DNA of 13,161 nt. It comes from Halarchaeoplasma sp046498385. Lineage in GTDB: Archaea; Thermoplasmatota; Thermoplasmata; Halarchaeoplasmatales; Halarchaeoplasmataceae. Shown here in pieces: positions 1 through 7,771 of this stretch. The notes below the pieces were generated by a model. The model searched no databases. It was given only the letters and a program-made list of their open reading frames with translations, and was not told the origin of the DNA. The position numbers and the translations under genes are program-made. The DNA lies in contig JAWOAU010000071.1 of the NCBI GenBank assembly GCA_046498385.1, positions 1 to 13,161 on the forward strand, read 5' to 3'. The stretch's first letter is position 1; each line of letters starts with the position of its first letter.

Positions 1-1245
1 ATGCTCGTCGAGGATGTTCTCGAGATCGGTGTTTCCCGTTTCTTTAACGGGAATATACTCTTCGCTGCCACGGATATGAAGAGGATGGGTATCAACACTA
101 ACATGAACTTCTACCTGTACGATCTCAAAAAAGGAGAGTACAGGCGATTGACGGATATGGACAGGTCCCTGGGAAACTCGCTTTTAACGGACATTCAGTA
201 CGGTGGTGGAGAGGTATTCAGGGTACGTGATGATGAACTGTACTTTTTGATCACCGAGGACTACAGCGTCAACCTTTACAAATTCACCCAAGAGCACGAG
301 ATAGTGCCAGTACTTGAGGAGGAAGGCTCCATAGACTGTTTCGATGTTCATGATGGAAATGTGATATATGTTGGTCTAAGAGGACTCCGTCCGCAGGAGC
401 TTTACGGTCTTGACGGAAGGATAACCGATTTCAACGACTTGGACTTGAAATTGTCCGAACCTGAGTACTTTCAGGTAGAGTCTGAGGGTAGAAAGATAGA
501 TTCGTGGATCATGAAACCCGTGGGCTATGAGAAGGGAAAGAAGTATCCCACCGTTCTGGAGATACACGGATGCCCGAAGTGCGTTTACGGGCCCATACAC
601 TTCAACGAGATGCAGCTCCTGGTGAATAACGGGTATGCGGTGGTGTTCAGCAACCCTTCAGGCAGCTCTGGTAAAGGCGATGAGTTCGCAGATATTAGAG
701 GGGTTTACGGTGGGCCGGATTACGAAGACCTCATGAACGTGCTGGATTCTGCTGTTGAAGGGCATGACTTCATAGATGAAAACAGGTTGGGCACGGCAGG
801 GGGTTCCTATGGAGGCTTCATGACCAACTGGGTCATCGGACACACCGACCGATTCGCCGCCGCCGTGTCTTTCAGAAGTATCGCCAACTGGATCTCCAAA
901 TTCGGCACCACGGACATCGGTTATTATTTTGTTAAAGACCAGAATCGAGCTGATCCATGGTCTGATTTTGAACAACTTTGGGACAGATCACCTATGAAAT
1001 ATGCCCATAGGGTGAAGACTCCGACTCTGTTCATACAATCGAGGAAGGACTACAGGTGCTGGGAAGCGGAAGCTATACAGATGTTCACCTCCCTGAAATA
1101 TCATGGTATCGACTCAAAACTAGTTCTCTTCGAAGACGAGAATCACGGCCTTTCAAGGGAGGGAAAACCCAAGCAGAGGATTAAGCGATTGGAGTTCACT
1201 CTGGAATGGTTCGATAAATATCTAAAGATGAGCTCTTCGGAGTAA
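1..1245 (+). CDS. S9 family serine peptidase (acylaminoacyl-peptidase/YuxL-like), 5'-truncated
   Basis: This is an alpha/beta-hydrolase peptidase that releases N-terminal (often acylated) residues from short peptides, probably in the cytoplasm since no signal peptide is visible. Residues 1 to about 140 look like the last blades of a beta-propeller and about 160-410 are the catalytic domain. The nucleophile motif GGSYGGF places Ser269. Asp350 in SRKDYRC and His382 in ENHG complete a triad with normal S9 spacing (81 and 32 residues). The stretch RSIANWISKFGTTDIGYYF and the C-terminal LSREGKPKQR pattern are typical of the YuxL/acylaminoacyl-peptidase branch. Family members run about 600-680 residues, so some 200 or more N-terminal residues lie outside the window; the ATG at base 1 is probably an internal Met. 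One oddity is that the usual HGGPH..YG oxyanion-side motif reads HGCPKCVYG (residues 189-197), with two Cys. The downstream lyase gene follows closely and may share its transcript. Confidence 0.9.
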   Translation: MLVEDVLEIGVSRFFNGNILFAATDMKRMGINTNMNFYLYDLKKGEYRRLTDMDRSLGNSLLTDIQYGGGEVFRVRDDELYFLITEDYSVNLYKFTQEHEIVPVLEEEGSIDCFDVHDGNVIYVGLRGLRPQELYGLDGRITDFNDLDLKLSEPEYFQVESEGRKIDSWIMKPVGYEKGKKYPTVLEIHGCPKCVYGPIHFNEMQLLVNNGYAVVFSNPSGSSGKGDEFADIRGVYGGPDYEDLMNVLDSAVEGHDFIDENRLGTAGGSYGGFMTNWVIGHTDRFAAAVSFRSIANWISKFGTTDIGYYFVKDQNRADPWSDFEQLWDRSPMKYAHRVKTPTLFIQSRKDYRCWEAEAIQMFTSLKYHGIDSKLVLFEDENHGLSREGKPKQRIKRLEFTLEWFDKYLKMSSSE

Positions 1246-1316
1246 AGATTGAGAGTCATTTCAGAATTATCATGGCAAGTTCTAAAAAGCCTAGCGGATA
1301 TACAATATCGATAAAG

Positions 1317-2501
1317 ATGAACTTCGATGAAGGACTGGATCGTAAAGGGACGTGTTGTGCAAAATGGGATCGTCTTGAAGAGTACTTCGGTAGAGACGAC
1401 GTACTGCCTATGTGGGTAGCGGACTCCGACTGGAAGACGTGTGAAGCCATCATACAGGCACTTAAGGATAGGGTGGAACACGGTGCCTTCGGCTACTCTA
1501 AACCCGGAAAAGAACACGATGAAGCGGTTGTGACGTGGGTAAAAAGAAGGTATAACTGGAATATCGATCCTGGATGGATAGTCTATACCAACGGTATCAC
1601 TTCCAGTCTCAGCGTTTCCGTCAGGACCTTTGCGGACCTGGGAGATTCCGTAGTGATTCAACCTCCCGTTTATTTTCCCTTTTTCTCATTGGTAGAGAAC
1701 AGCGGTCGTCGGGTCCTGGAAAACCGGTTGAAGTACCACAACGGCGAATATAAGATGAACTTTGAGGACCTCCGTAAAAAATTTTCTCCCGACGATGATA
1801 GGCTTGTAGATAGGACCAGCATGATGATACTGTGTAATCCTCACAATCCCGTAGGTAGAGTATGGAGGAGAGAGGAGCTGGAGCGTTTGGCTGATTTTTC
1901 CCTCGAAAACGATGTTATGGTCGTGTCAGATGAGATATTTTCTGATTTTATCTACAAAGGTGATCATACGCCTTTTTCTTCCATATCTCAAGAGGCGGCG
2001 GATAATTCAATAACACTCATCACCCCTGCTAAGAGTTTTAACATATCTGGCTTAAAGTTAGGGTTCGCAGTGATACCTGATCCAGGCATAAGAAAAAGGT
2101 TCGAAAATGCAAGGGAGCAGCTGGTCAAGGAACCGGGCATCCTCGGGCTGACCGCTCTGAAAGCGGCCTACGAGCAGGGAGAGGAATGGATCGAAGCCCA
2201 GCTTGATTATCTTGAGGGAAATAAGAGATATGCCTTGGATTTTATCGCCGATAATATACCGAAGGTGGAAGCAGTTGAACCTGAAGGTACATTCCTGCTG
2301 TGGATTGATTTCAGTGAACTTGGCCTCGAACCCCGTCGGTTGAGCGATCTGATGTTGAACAAAGCCAAGGTGGCTTTGATCGAAGGCAGCATGTTCGGCT
2401 CAGGAGGTGAAGGGTTTATGAGGCTCAACTTCGCCTGTCCTAGGAGCACATTAAAGGAAGGGCTCGAGCGGATCAAAAAGGCCGTGGACCGGGAGTGTTA
2501 A
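1317..2501 (+). CDS. PLP-dependent C-S beta-lyase, MalY/PatB family (cystathionine beta-lyase-like)
   Basis: This is a fold-type I aminotransferase-like enzyme. Members of the family cleave the C-S bond of cystathionine or other cysteine S-conjugates to give a thiol, pyruvate and ammonia, using pyridoxal phosphate in the cytoplasm. Supporting motifs are the N-terminal MNFDEGLDRKGT...KWD, MWVADSDW, CNPHNPVGRVW, the cofactor-binding Asp205 in VVSDEIFSDFIY, and the Schiff-base Lys239 in TPAKSFNISGLKLGF, 34 residues later. I chose the ATG at 1317 because the family begins at MNFD; this gives 394 residues, the usual MalY/PatB length. An in-frame ATG at 1272 would add 15 basic, unconserved residues, and neither start has a convincing Shine-Dalgarno site. 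The gene begins 26-71 nt after the S9 peptidase stop, which suggests one operon for peptide and amino-acid catabolism. It could be a general cysteine-conjugate lyase rather than a methionine-pathway enzyme; sequence alone does not decide. Confidence 0.9.
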   Translation: MNFDEGLDRKGTCCAKWDRLEEYFGRDDVLPMWVADSDWKTCEAIIQALKDRVEHGAFGYSKPGKEHDEAVVTWVKRRYNWNIDPGWIVYTNGITSSLSVSVRTFADLGDSVVIQPPVYFPFFSLVENSGRRVLENRLKYHNGEYKMNFEDLRKKFSPDDDRLVDRTSMMILCNPHNPVGRVWRREELERLADFSLENDVMVVSDEIFSDFIYKGDHTPFSSISQEAADNSITLITPAKSFNISGLKLGFAVIPDPGIRKRFENAREQLVKEPGILGLTALKAAYEQGEEWIEAQLDYLEGNKRYALDFIADNIPKVEAVEPEGTFLLWIDFSELGLEPRRLSDLMLNKAKVALIEGSMFGSGGEGFMRLNFACPRSTLKEGLERIKKAVDREC

Positions 2502-2580
2502 ATCGTATCACAAGATACTCATCTCTTTGATATCTCTATGTATCCTTGTTATCCAACATGTTTAGGTCGACTTATATCCA

Positions 2581-2614
2581 AAGACACAACTTTTGACGAT
2601 ATTTTTTGTGTCTT
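2581..2614. repeat. 9-bp perfect inverted repeat with T-rich loop
   Basis: AAGACACAA (2581-2589) is repeated as its exact reverse complement TTGTGTCTT (2606-2614) across a 16-nt spacer containing a run of six T. It sits 80-113 bp after the lyase stop. It could be a terminator structure for the upstream operon or a protein-binding dyad; nothing in the sequence decides between these. Confidence 0.4.
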
Positions 2615-2726
2615 CTACTATACACTTGAGACCTAGGTATAGTCAATGACCGGACTTCCTCTTTGAATTTGACGAATATGTCTATATCGCTGTTCATCCC
2701 TCGGAGTCAGAACCGAATAGACTTTT

Positions 2727-2742
2727 ATGCCGAATCCGGCAT
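2727..2742. promoter_or_regulatory. Inverted repeat ATGCCG-N4-CGGCAT next to the ATPase promoter
   Basis: A perfect 6-bp dyad with a 4-bp spacer ends 9 bp before the TATA-like box of the ATPase, roughly where BRE elements and operators occur in archaeal promoters. A metal- or ion-responsive repressor or activator binding here would make sense for an ion pump, but this is inference from position and symmetry only. Confidence 0.35.
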
Positions 2743-2750
2743 TTGTAAAC

Positions 2751-2760
2751 ATATTAATAT
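2751..2760 (+). promoter_or_regulatory. TATA-like box for the P-type ATPase
   Basis: The palindromic ATATTAATAT is centred 29.5 nt before the ATPase ATG. A TATA-to-start-site distance of about 26-27 nt would put transcription initiation within a few bases of the ATG, implying a leaderless or nearly leaderless mRNA. No Shine-Dalgarno sequence precedes the ATG, which agrees with this. Confidence 0.5.
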
Positions 2761-2784
2761 GCACATCACAATTACCATAGAGAC

Positions 2785-5439
2785 ATGGGCAGCGATTGGC
2801 ACTCCGTTGGAATAGAAGAGGTATACCAAAGGTTAAAATCCTCTGAAAAAGGCCTCAGCCACCAAGAAGCAGAACGGAGGCTGCAAAAATACGGTAAAAA
2901 CGAGATCCCCGAAGGGAAAAAAATAACACCTTTACATATACTGCTGGAGCAGTTCCAGGATTTTCTTATATGGATACTGATCACCGCGGTGGTTATTTCA
3001 TTCCTGGTAGGTCATAATATCGATGCTTACCTCATACTTATCATCGTTATCGCCAACGGTGTATTCGGTTTTCTGCAGGATTGGAAGGCTGAGAAGTCCA
3101 TCGAAGCTCTAAAGCGGATGGCATCTTCGGAAGCTGTAGTTTTAAGGGAAAAAAAGAAGAAGGTAGATTCCAAAGAGCTGGTTCCCGGGGACGTGATCTT
3201 CCTCGCCCAGGGAGATACCATATCTGCTGATGCAAGGATCATAGAACAGCAGAATATGGAAGTGAACGAATCCGCTTTGACCGGGGAGAGCCTTCCCGTC
3301 GATAAGAAGGATCGTAAAATAGATGTGGATACCGAGCTTGCCGAGAGAACAAACATGGTCCACAAGCAGACCAACGTTGTGAAAGGGAAGGGCAAAGCTA
3401 TCGTTGTAAACACAGGTATGAATACCCAGATAGGGAAGATAGCTACCGAGCTGCAAAAAGTGGATGAAGGCGAGACGATCTTTCAAAAAGAAGTAAATAA
3501 ACTGGGTAAGAGTCTGGGTATCTTGGTTTTGACCGTATGTATACTTCTCATACCGATACTCTATTTCAGAGGAAACGAACTCCTCATCGCCTTCATCACA
3601 GCTATCGCTCTTGCGGTGGCCGCAGTCCCGGAAGGATTACCGGCGGTGGTAACGTTAACCCTCGCCCTGGGCACGAGGAAGATGCTGAATAAAAATGCTC
3701 TAGTTCGCAGATTACCGGTGGTAGAATCACTGGGATCCATAGATGTTATATGTACCGACAAAACGGGAACGCTTACAGAATCCAAGATGGTGGTCAAGAA
3801 GATTTTTTTCGATGGTACGGACATAGACGTTTCCGGCGGATTTTCGTCCCATGGAGAATTTACGGCCAAGGGTGAACCTACAGAGCCTTCCGGATTGAAA
3901 AAGATACTTCTTGCCGGCGCTCTCTGTAACGATTCCCACATGATCGACGGAGAGATAATAGGTGACCCGACGGAAGCTGCCCTTATACAATCGGCTCAAA
4001 AAGCGGGATATCGTCGCGAAAAGCTGGAAGAGATATACAAAAGAATAGACGAGATCCCATTCTCATCCGACAGGAAGATGATGACCACCGTTCATGACGG
4101 ACCTGGCTGCAAGGATAGAATATATGCCAAAGGTGCGCCGGAAGTTATACTAGATCGATGCAACCGATACTATGAAGACAACGAGATCAAAGAATTAACC
4201 GAGGTAAAAAGAAAGCAATTTTTGAAAAAAAACAACGAGTACGCAAGCGACGCCCTTCGGGTCCTAGCCTTTGCCTACAACCCCATCGATCTTGACAATA
4301 TGATGGGCAAAAAAGATTTCATCGAAGCATCCGAAGACGATATTGAAACCGGGCTGATCTTTTTGGGGTTACAGGGGATGATGGACCCGCCTAGGGAGGA
4401 AGTAAAAGGGGCCATCCGAACCTGTAGAAAAGCCGGTATCCGTACGATCATGATAACCGGCGATAATGCAACTACGGCGATAGCCATCGGTAAAAAACTC
4501 GGGTTCAAGGGAAAGGCGGTCTCCGGAAGAGAGTTGGACAAGATGGACGAAGCACGATTCAAAGAAGTCGTCCGTGAGATCGATATCTTTGCCAGGGCTT
4601 CACCCACAAACAAAGTCGATATCCTCAGGGTCCTAAGATCCTTCGGACACAGGGTGGCAATGACGGGAGACGGAGTAAACGACGCTCCGGCGTTGAAAGA
4701 ATCCGACGTAGGTATTTCCATGGGGATAAGGGGGACGGACGTTTCACAGCAGGCATCGGACATGGTTTTACTGGACGATAACTTTGCCACGATAGAAGGA
4801 GCGATAGAAGAGGGGAGGGGAATATTCGACAACATAAAAAAATTCGTCAATCTGCTGCTCTCCGGTAACCTGGGTGAAGTTCTGATAGTGGTTATCGGTT
4901 CTCTCGTTGGCTTAGGTCTGCCTTTGACGGCAGTCATGCTTTTATGGATAAATTTACTAACCGACGGGCTCCCGGCCCTCGCCATGGGCGTGGACCCAAC
5001 TTCCAAAACGATAATGGAACGTAAGCCTCGTTCGAAAGAAGAGAGCATTATAGACCGAACACTCTCATTCTCTATAGCATGGATCGGGATCTGGGTGGCG
5101 GTCATATGTCTTTCATTGTATGTATACGGTCTTAAGCATAACGTACAAACCGCCAGAACTTTTGCCTTCACCTCTCTGGTTGTACTGGAGTTGATAGAAG
5201 TGTTCCCGATACGCTCGAGATACGGAACGCCCTTTATATCCAATAAATGGCTCGGTACGGCCCTAGGGGTTTCACTGCTGATGCATATGCTGGTACTCTA
5301 TTCTCCCTTGAACCGGTACTTCGGGGTGGTTCCCCTGGGGATCGGTGGATGGACCCTGATACTTGCCGGAGCGGCACTGTTCATTGTGTTAATGTTCGTT
5401 ATGAGGAAGATCGAGAACAGATTCTTCTTGACTGTTTAA
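2785..5439 (+). CDS. Cation-transporting P-type ATPase, P2A (Ca2+-type)
   Basis: This membrane pump uses ATP to move cations, most likely exporting Ca2+ from the cytoplasm. At 884 residues it has full family length. In order it shows an N-terminal cation-ATPase domain (about 1-70), M1-M2, the actuator domain with TGES (166-169), M3-M4 with PEGLP (Glu283), the phosphorylation motif DKTGTLT (Asp325), the nucleotide-binding KGAPE (449-453), the hinge TGDGVND (627-633), and M5-M10, giving ten membrane segments. SERCA-type Ca2+ ligands are recognisable: Glu283 in M4, Asn695 and Glu698 in SGNLGE of M5, and Asn723, Thr726 and Asp727 in NLLTDG of M6. An acidic residue is also available in M8 (VVLELIEVFPIRS). 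These make Ca2+ (possibly with Mn2+) far more likely than Na+/K+ or heavy metals. The gene is monocistronic, has its own TATA-like promoter, and converges on the lipoprotein gene. The ATG at 2785 opens directly into the conserved N-terminal domain, so the start is well supported. Confidence 0.95.
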   Translation: MGSDWHSVGIEEVYQRLKSSEKGLSHQEAERRLQKYGKNEIPEGKKITPLHILLEQFQDFLIWILITAVVISFLVGHNIDAYLILIIVIANGVFGFLQDWKAEKSIEALKRMASSEAVVLREKKKKVDSKELVPGDVIFLAQGDTISADARIIEQQNMEVNESALTGESLPVDKKDRKIDVDTELAERTNMVHKQTNVVKGKGKAIVVNTGMNTQIGKIATELQKVDEGETIFQKEVNKLGKSLGILVLTVCILLIPILYFRGNELLIAFITAIALAVAAVPEGLPAVVTLTLALGTRKMLNKNALVRRLPVVESLGSIDVICTDKTGTLTESKMVVKKIFFDGTDIDVSGGFSSHGEFTAKGEPTEPSGLKKILLAGALCNDSHMIDGEIIGDPTEAALIQSAQKAGYRREKLEEIYKRIDEIPFSSDRKMMTTVHDGPGCKDRIYAKGAPEVILDRCNRYYEDNEIKELTEVKRKQFLKKNNEYASDALRVLAFAYNPIDLDNMMGKKDFIEASEDDIETGLIFLGLQGMMDPPREEVKGAIRTCRKAGIRTIMITGDNATTAIAIGKKLGFKGKAVSGRELDKMDEARFKEVVREIDIFARASPTNKVDILRVLRSFGHRVAMTGDGVNDAPALKESDVGISMGIRGTDVSQQASDMVLLDDNFATIEGAIEEGRGIFDNIKKFVNLLLSGNLGEVLIVVIGSLVGLGLPLTAVMLLWINLLTDGLPALAMGVDPTSKTIMERKPRSKEESIIDRTLSFSIAWIGIWVAVICLSLYVYGLKHNVQTARTFAFTSLVVLELIEVFPIRSRYGTPFISNKWLGTALGVSLLMHMLVLYSPLNRYFGVVPLGIGGWTLILAGAALFIVLMFVMRKIENRFFLTV

Positions 5440-5536
5440 AATCAAGAGTGGACTGCTTCTCGTATCCTTTGAATGCCTTTTTGATGTTGTTAGGTATTAC
5501 TGTTGTCCATCAAGCGGTTGGGGAACGGATTTTAAG

Positions 5537-5552
5537 AGGGGTGAATACCCCT
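5537..5552. terminator. Small hairpin between convergent genes
   Basis: AGGGGT-gaat-ACCCCT forms a 6-bp stem with a 4-nt loop in the 236-bp spacer between the ATPase and the convergent lipoprotein gene. No strong T-tract follows on the plus strand, so a terminator role is only a possibility. T-rich runs elsewhere in the spacer (for example a six-T run on the minus strand near 5618-5623) could end transcription in an archaeon without a hairpin. I see nothing else in the spacer. Confidence 0.25.
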
Positions 5553-5675
5553 TACCTTCATTCTGATGCTTTTCAAGCTACCCGCCCGAACCTCCCTGTG
5601 AGCGTGTTTTTGAGACAAAAAATCCACAAAATCTTTTACCTCCCTTTGTAACTCGGGTGGCAAGGAGTTTATCAT

Positions 5676-6734
5676 CTAACTGAGTTCTTTCCACACCTGA
5701 AAAATTTGTTTTTCCGTTCCATTTCTTTCTATCATCCCGGTATCGTCCTGTTCGTTAAGGTCGTGTAGCCAACTCCACGTGAGCATTTGAAGGTCAACAT
5801 CATGATCCAGGGTCAAATTTCCGGTAACTTCTCTTAGGATATGTGCCTGAGCTGATTCACCTCCAAACACTTCACTAGATGGCCATGCTATCTCACTAAA
5901 TCCGAAGGGTTTATTTGGTAATAGACCAGCCACGGAAGAATAGTAATCTTCAGGGATATCTGAAGGTCTGTTTATACCTTGGACAGAGTGAGGATAACTG
6001 GTTATCATAAGCATATCTAGTTTATTTCTATCGAACATACTTATGAAATCGAAATTTGCACCTATATTCTCCGAGACTATCTCCCTGGCAAAAACACAGA
6101 AAACTTTTGTTTCCGGTGATACTTCTTTTACAGCATCATAGGTCTCTTCATATAATGAGACATAATGCTGGAATCCGTCCTCGTCACCATCTTCTGCACC
6201 GTACTTCTCATACCACCTGTTTACTTCGTTTCCCAAAGAGAGATAGAGTGGTTTTGAAGTTTTTACTACGTCGATAGCCGCTTCTTTATAAGCTTCTCTC
6301 CATTCATTGTCTTTCAATGAAGGGTTTTGGATATTTGCCGGGCTCTCCAAACTCATACCTTGACCGATAAAAGAAAGATGGATCAACGGGAACATTTCGT
6401 TTCCCCTTATATAGTTATCCACGTACGTCTGGCCCCAATTACCTTCTAGATCTTCGGCCATTTTGTAGAATGGTGTCGGCTTTCCCCAAACAGGAGTGAA
6501 TTCACCATGAACGGAGAAAAAATTGTAGGATTCATCAAACGTTTGCCCCTCTTCGGGCATTGGAAGTGTTCCCAGGTAATAACCTCTAAAGGGTTCAACA
6601 GGGTCGTCAAGAGGTTTTATTTCATTTTCCTCTTGAGGATCTTGATCCTCTATGCATCCAGGTAAGAACAAAGTCGATATTATCAAAGAAAAGGCCACTA
6701 TCGAAATGACGGTTTTTCTAACCCCTACAAACAT
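5676..6734 (-). CDS. Surface lipoprotein with a glycosidase-like (clan GH-A type) TIM-barrel domain
   Basis: This is a 352-residue protein counted from the ATG at 6734. A TTG two codons upstream (6740) is also open but less likely. The N-terminus has a basic start (VRK), a hydrophobic stretch and a lipobox-like LFLPGC with Cys27, so it should be lipid-anchored outside the cell. A short acidic linker follows, then a region that reads like a (beta/alpha)8 hydrolase. SLGNEVNR (Glu170) resembles the acid/base motif of GH17/GH53-type enzymes, and FGFSEIAWPSS (Glu281) resembles the nucleophile motif. The 111-residue spacing is plausible for that clan. Family assignment and substrate remain uncertain: the two Glu motifs are visible, but the assignment is by pattern, not search. 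It faces the ATPase tail to tail and diverges from the EamA gene, sharing a 112-bp promoter region with it. It may act on polysaccharide or be a catalytically altered sugar-binding relative. Confidence 0.75.
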   Translation of the reverse strand: MFVGVRKTVISIVAFSLIISTLFLPGCIEDQDPQEENEIKPLDDPVEPFRGYYLGTLPMPEEGQTFDESYNFFSVHGEFTPVWGKPTPFYKMAEDLEGNWGQTYVDNYIRGNEMFPLIHLSFIGQGMSLESPANIQNPSLKDNEWREAYKEAAIDVVKTSKPLYLSLGNEVNRWYEKYGAEDGDEDGFQHYVSLYEETYDAVKEVSPETKVFCVFAREIVSENIGANFDFISMFDRNKLDMLMITSYPHSVQGINRPSDIPEDYYSSVAGLLPNKPFGFSEIAWPSSEVFGGESAQAHILREVTGNLTLDHDVDLQMLTWSWLHDLNEQDDTGMIERNGTEKQIFQVWKELS

Positions 6735-6765
6735 GTACAATCTTTTTACTTATATTATCTATACA

Positions 6766-6773
6766 TATTTAAA
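6766..6773 (-). promoter_or_regulatory. TATA box for the lipoprotein gene
   Basis: Read on the minus strand, TTTAAATA is centred 35 nt before the ATG at 6734 and 30 nt before the TTG at 6740. Initiation about 26-27 nt downstream would leave a leader of under 10 nt before the ATG. There is no Shine-Dalgarno site. The match to the archaeal TATA consensus is good. Confidence 0.55.
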
Positions 6774-6812
6774 ATTTTTCGAACAAATTATCCAAAAAGG
6801 AAACAAAGTTAC

Positions 6813-6820
6813 TTAAATAC
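6813..6820 (+). promoter_or_regulatory. TATA box for the EamA/DMT gene
   Basis: TTAAATAC is centred about 30 nt before the ATG at 6847, the same spacing as at the ATPase gene. It predicts a nearly leaderless transcript. Together with the opposing box at 6766-6773 it forms a compact divergent promoter region, with the two boxes about 40 bp apart. Confidence 0.5.
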
Positions 6821-6846
6821 CGTCTGATTTAACCCACGAGAAAAAG

Positions 6847-7737
6847 ATGGAAAGAAAAAGCGAAGGTATATTCCTGGTCATCGTTGCGGCCTTTCTTTGG
6901 GGTATAGGGGATTTTATAGCAAAAATAGGCGTCACAGAGTTGGGACCCTGGACCACCGCTTTCATCCGATCCGCATTTTTTCTACCGATAGTGATAGTGT
7001 TCGTTCTATTCGATAAAGAGTTCGCGTTCTCTTTCGATCGAGATTCAATATACCCTATGTTCGCCGGGATATGCATCGGTGCAGGTATTATACTTTCTAG
7101 ACTCGCTATGTCAGTCTATGAAGTAAGCTTGGTCAAACCGATCCAGTGATTGAGCATACTGATAACGGTAATACTTTCTGTAGTTGTTATAGGTGAAAAG
7201 ATAGACAAACTGAAGATCATCGGGGCGGGCTTAGCCGTCGTATCATTTTTCTTCTTGTATCCTATAGACTCCGATATCCTCTGCTTTTCATTGGGAAATC
7301 TCTACCTGATAGGGCTTGTTCTTTCTCTTGGGCTCTCAACAGTGTTCCTTCGTTTAGGGATAATGAAAAAGGGCGTTAATCATACTAGATTCTTCAGATC
7401 TCTTGTCCAGACCATTTTGATATTTTCTGCGGTCTTCATGATCTCCGTATTTACTGGTACGCAGATATCGTTGAATTCATATATCGTCTACCCCGCACTG
7501 AACGGTATCATAGGAGCCTTTGCCTTCATATTATTCTGTAAAGGTCTTACTACAGTCGGGGCTAGTGCAGCAAAACCTATGATGGTTTTGGCAACGATAA
7601 CTACGGTCTCCTTGGGTATTATATTACTGAATGAAAGTATATTTTTATCTAAAGCCGTAGGTATCGTGATGGCGGTACTGGCAGTTATATTTCTATCCTA
7701 TGATCAATCACATACGTTCGAAGGTCACTCTTTTTAG
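6847..7737 (+). pseudogene. EamA/DMT-superfamily permease interrupted by an in-frame TGA
   Basis: The two open segments (6847-7149, 100 residues; 7150-7737) lie in the same frame and together make about 295 residues, the normal length of a ten-helix drug/metabolite transporter with two EamA repeats. The first repeat begins FLVIVAAFLWGIGDFIAKIGV, a typical EamA helix 1 with the aromatic-W-G pattern, and VVVIGEK ends it. The second repeat starts around LGNLYLIGLVLSLG and ends with LNESIFLSKAVGIVMAVLAVIFL, matching the GE/NE...G..li..g signature. A TGA at 7147-7149 splits the protein in or near helix 4 (KPIQ-stop-LSILITV). Everything around it is conserved-looking, so the lesion is either very recent or a base-call error. 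The substrate is unknown (amino acids or metabolites are usual for the superfamily). The second segment has only a TTG at its start and no ribosome-binding site, so separate translation is unlikely. Confidence 0.8.
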
Positions 7738-7771
7738 AGTTGTTGATAATTGTACCAATACCGTTCTAATG

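Larger units (their letters stand above)
2502..2784. other. Intergenic region upstream of the P-type ATPase
   Basis: The 283-bp spacer between the lyase stop and the ATPase start is AT-rich and holds no credible ORF. It contains a 9-bp inverted repeat near the lyase side, a 6-bp inverted repeat near the ATPase, and a TATA-like element just before the ATPase start. It most likely holds the lyase terminator and the ATPase promoter. Confidence 0.6.

Noticed and set aside
1272..1316. Upstream ATG for the C-S lyase, adding 15 residues
   Set aside because: The family begins at MNFD (ATG at 1317), the extension is unconserved in character, and no Shine-Dalgarno site favours it. It is kept as an alternative in the gene entry.
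4275..5243. A 322-codon open frame on the minus strand inside the ATPase gene
   Set aside because: It is antisense to an unambiguous P-type ATPase. The translation shows no domain, is Ser/Thr/Pro-rich in the manner of antisense frames, and has no promoter.
5247..5651. A 134-codon plus-strand open frame overlapping the ATPase 3' end and the following spacer
   Set aside because: Half of it is an off-frame reading of ATPase codons. There is no start signal, motif or membrane pattern.
7147..7149. Selenocysteine or a UGA=Trp code in the permease
   Set aside because: Other genes in the window end in TGA and use TGG for Trp. DMT permeases are not known selenoproteins, and no insertion structure was evident.
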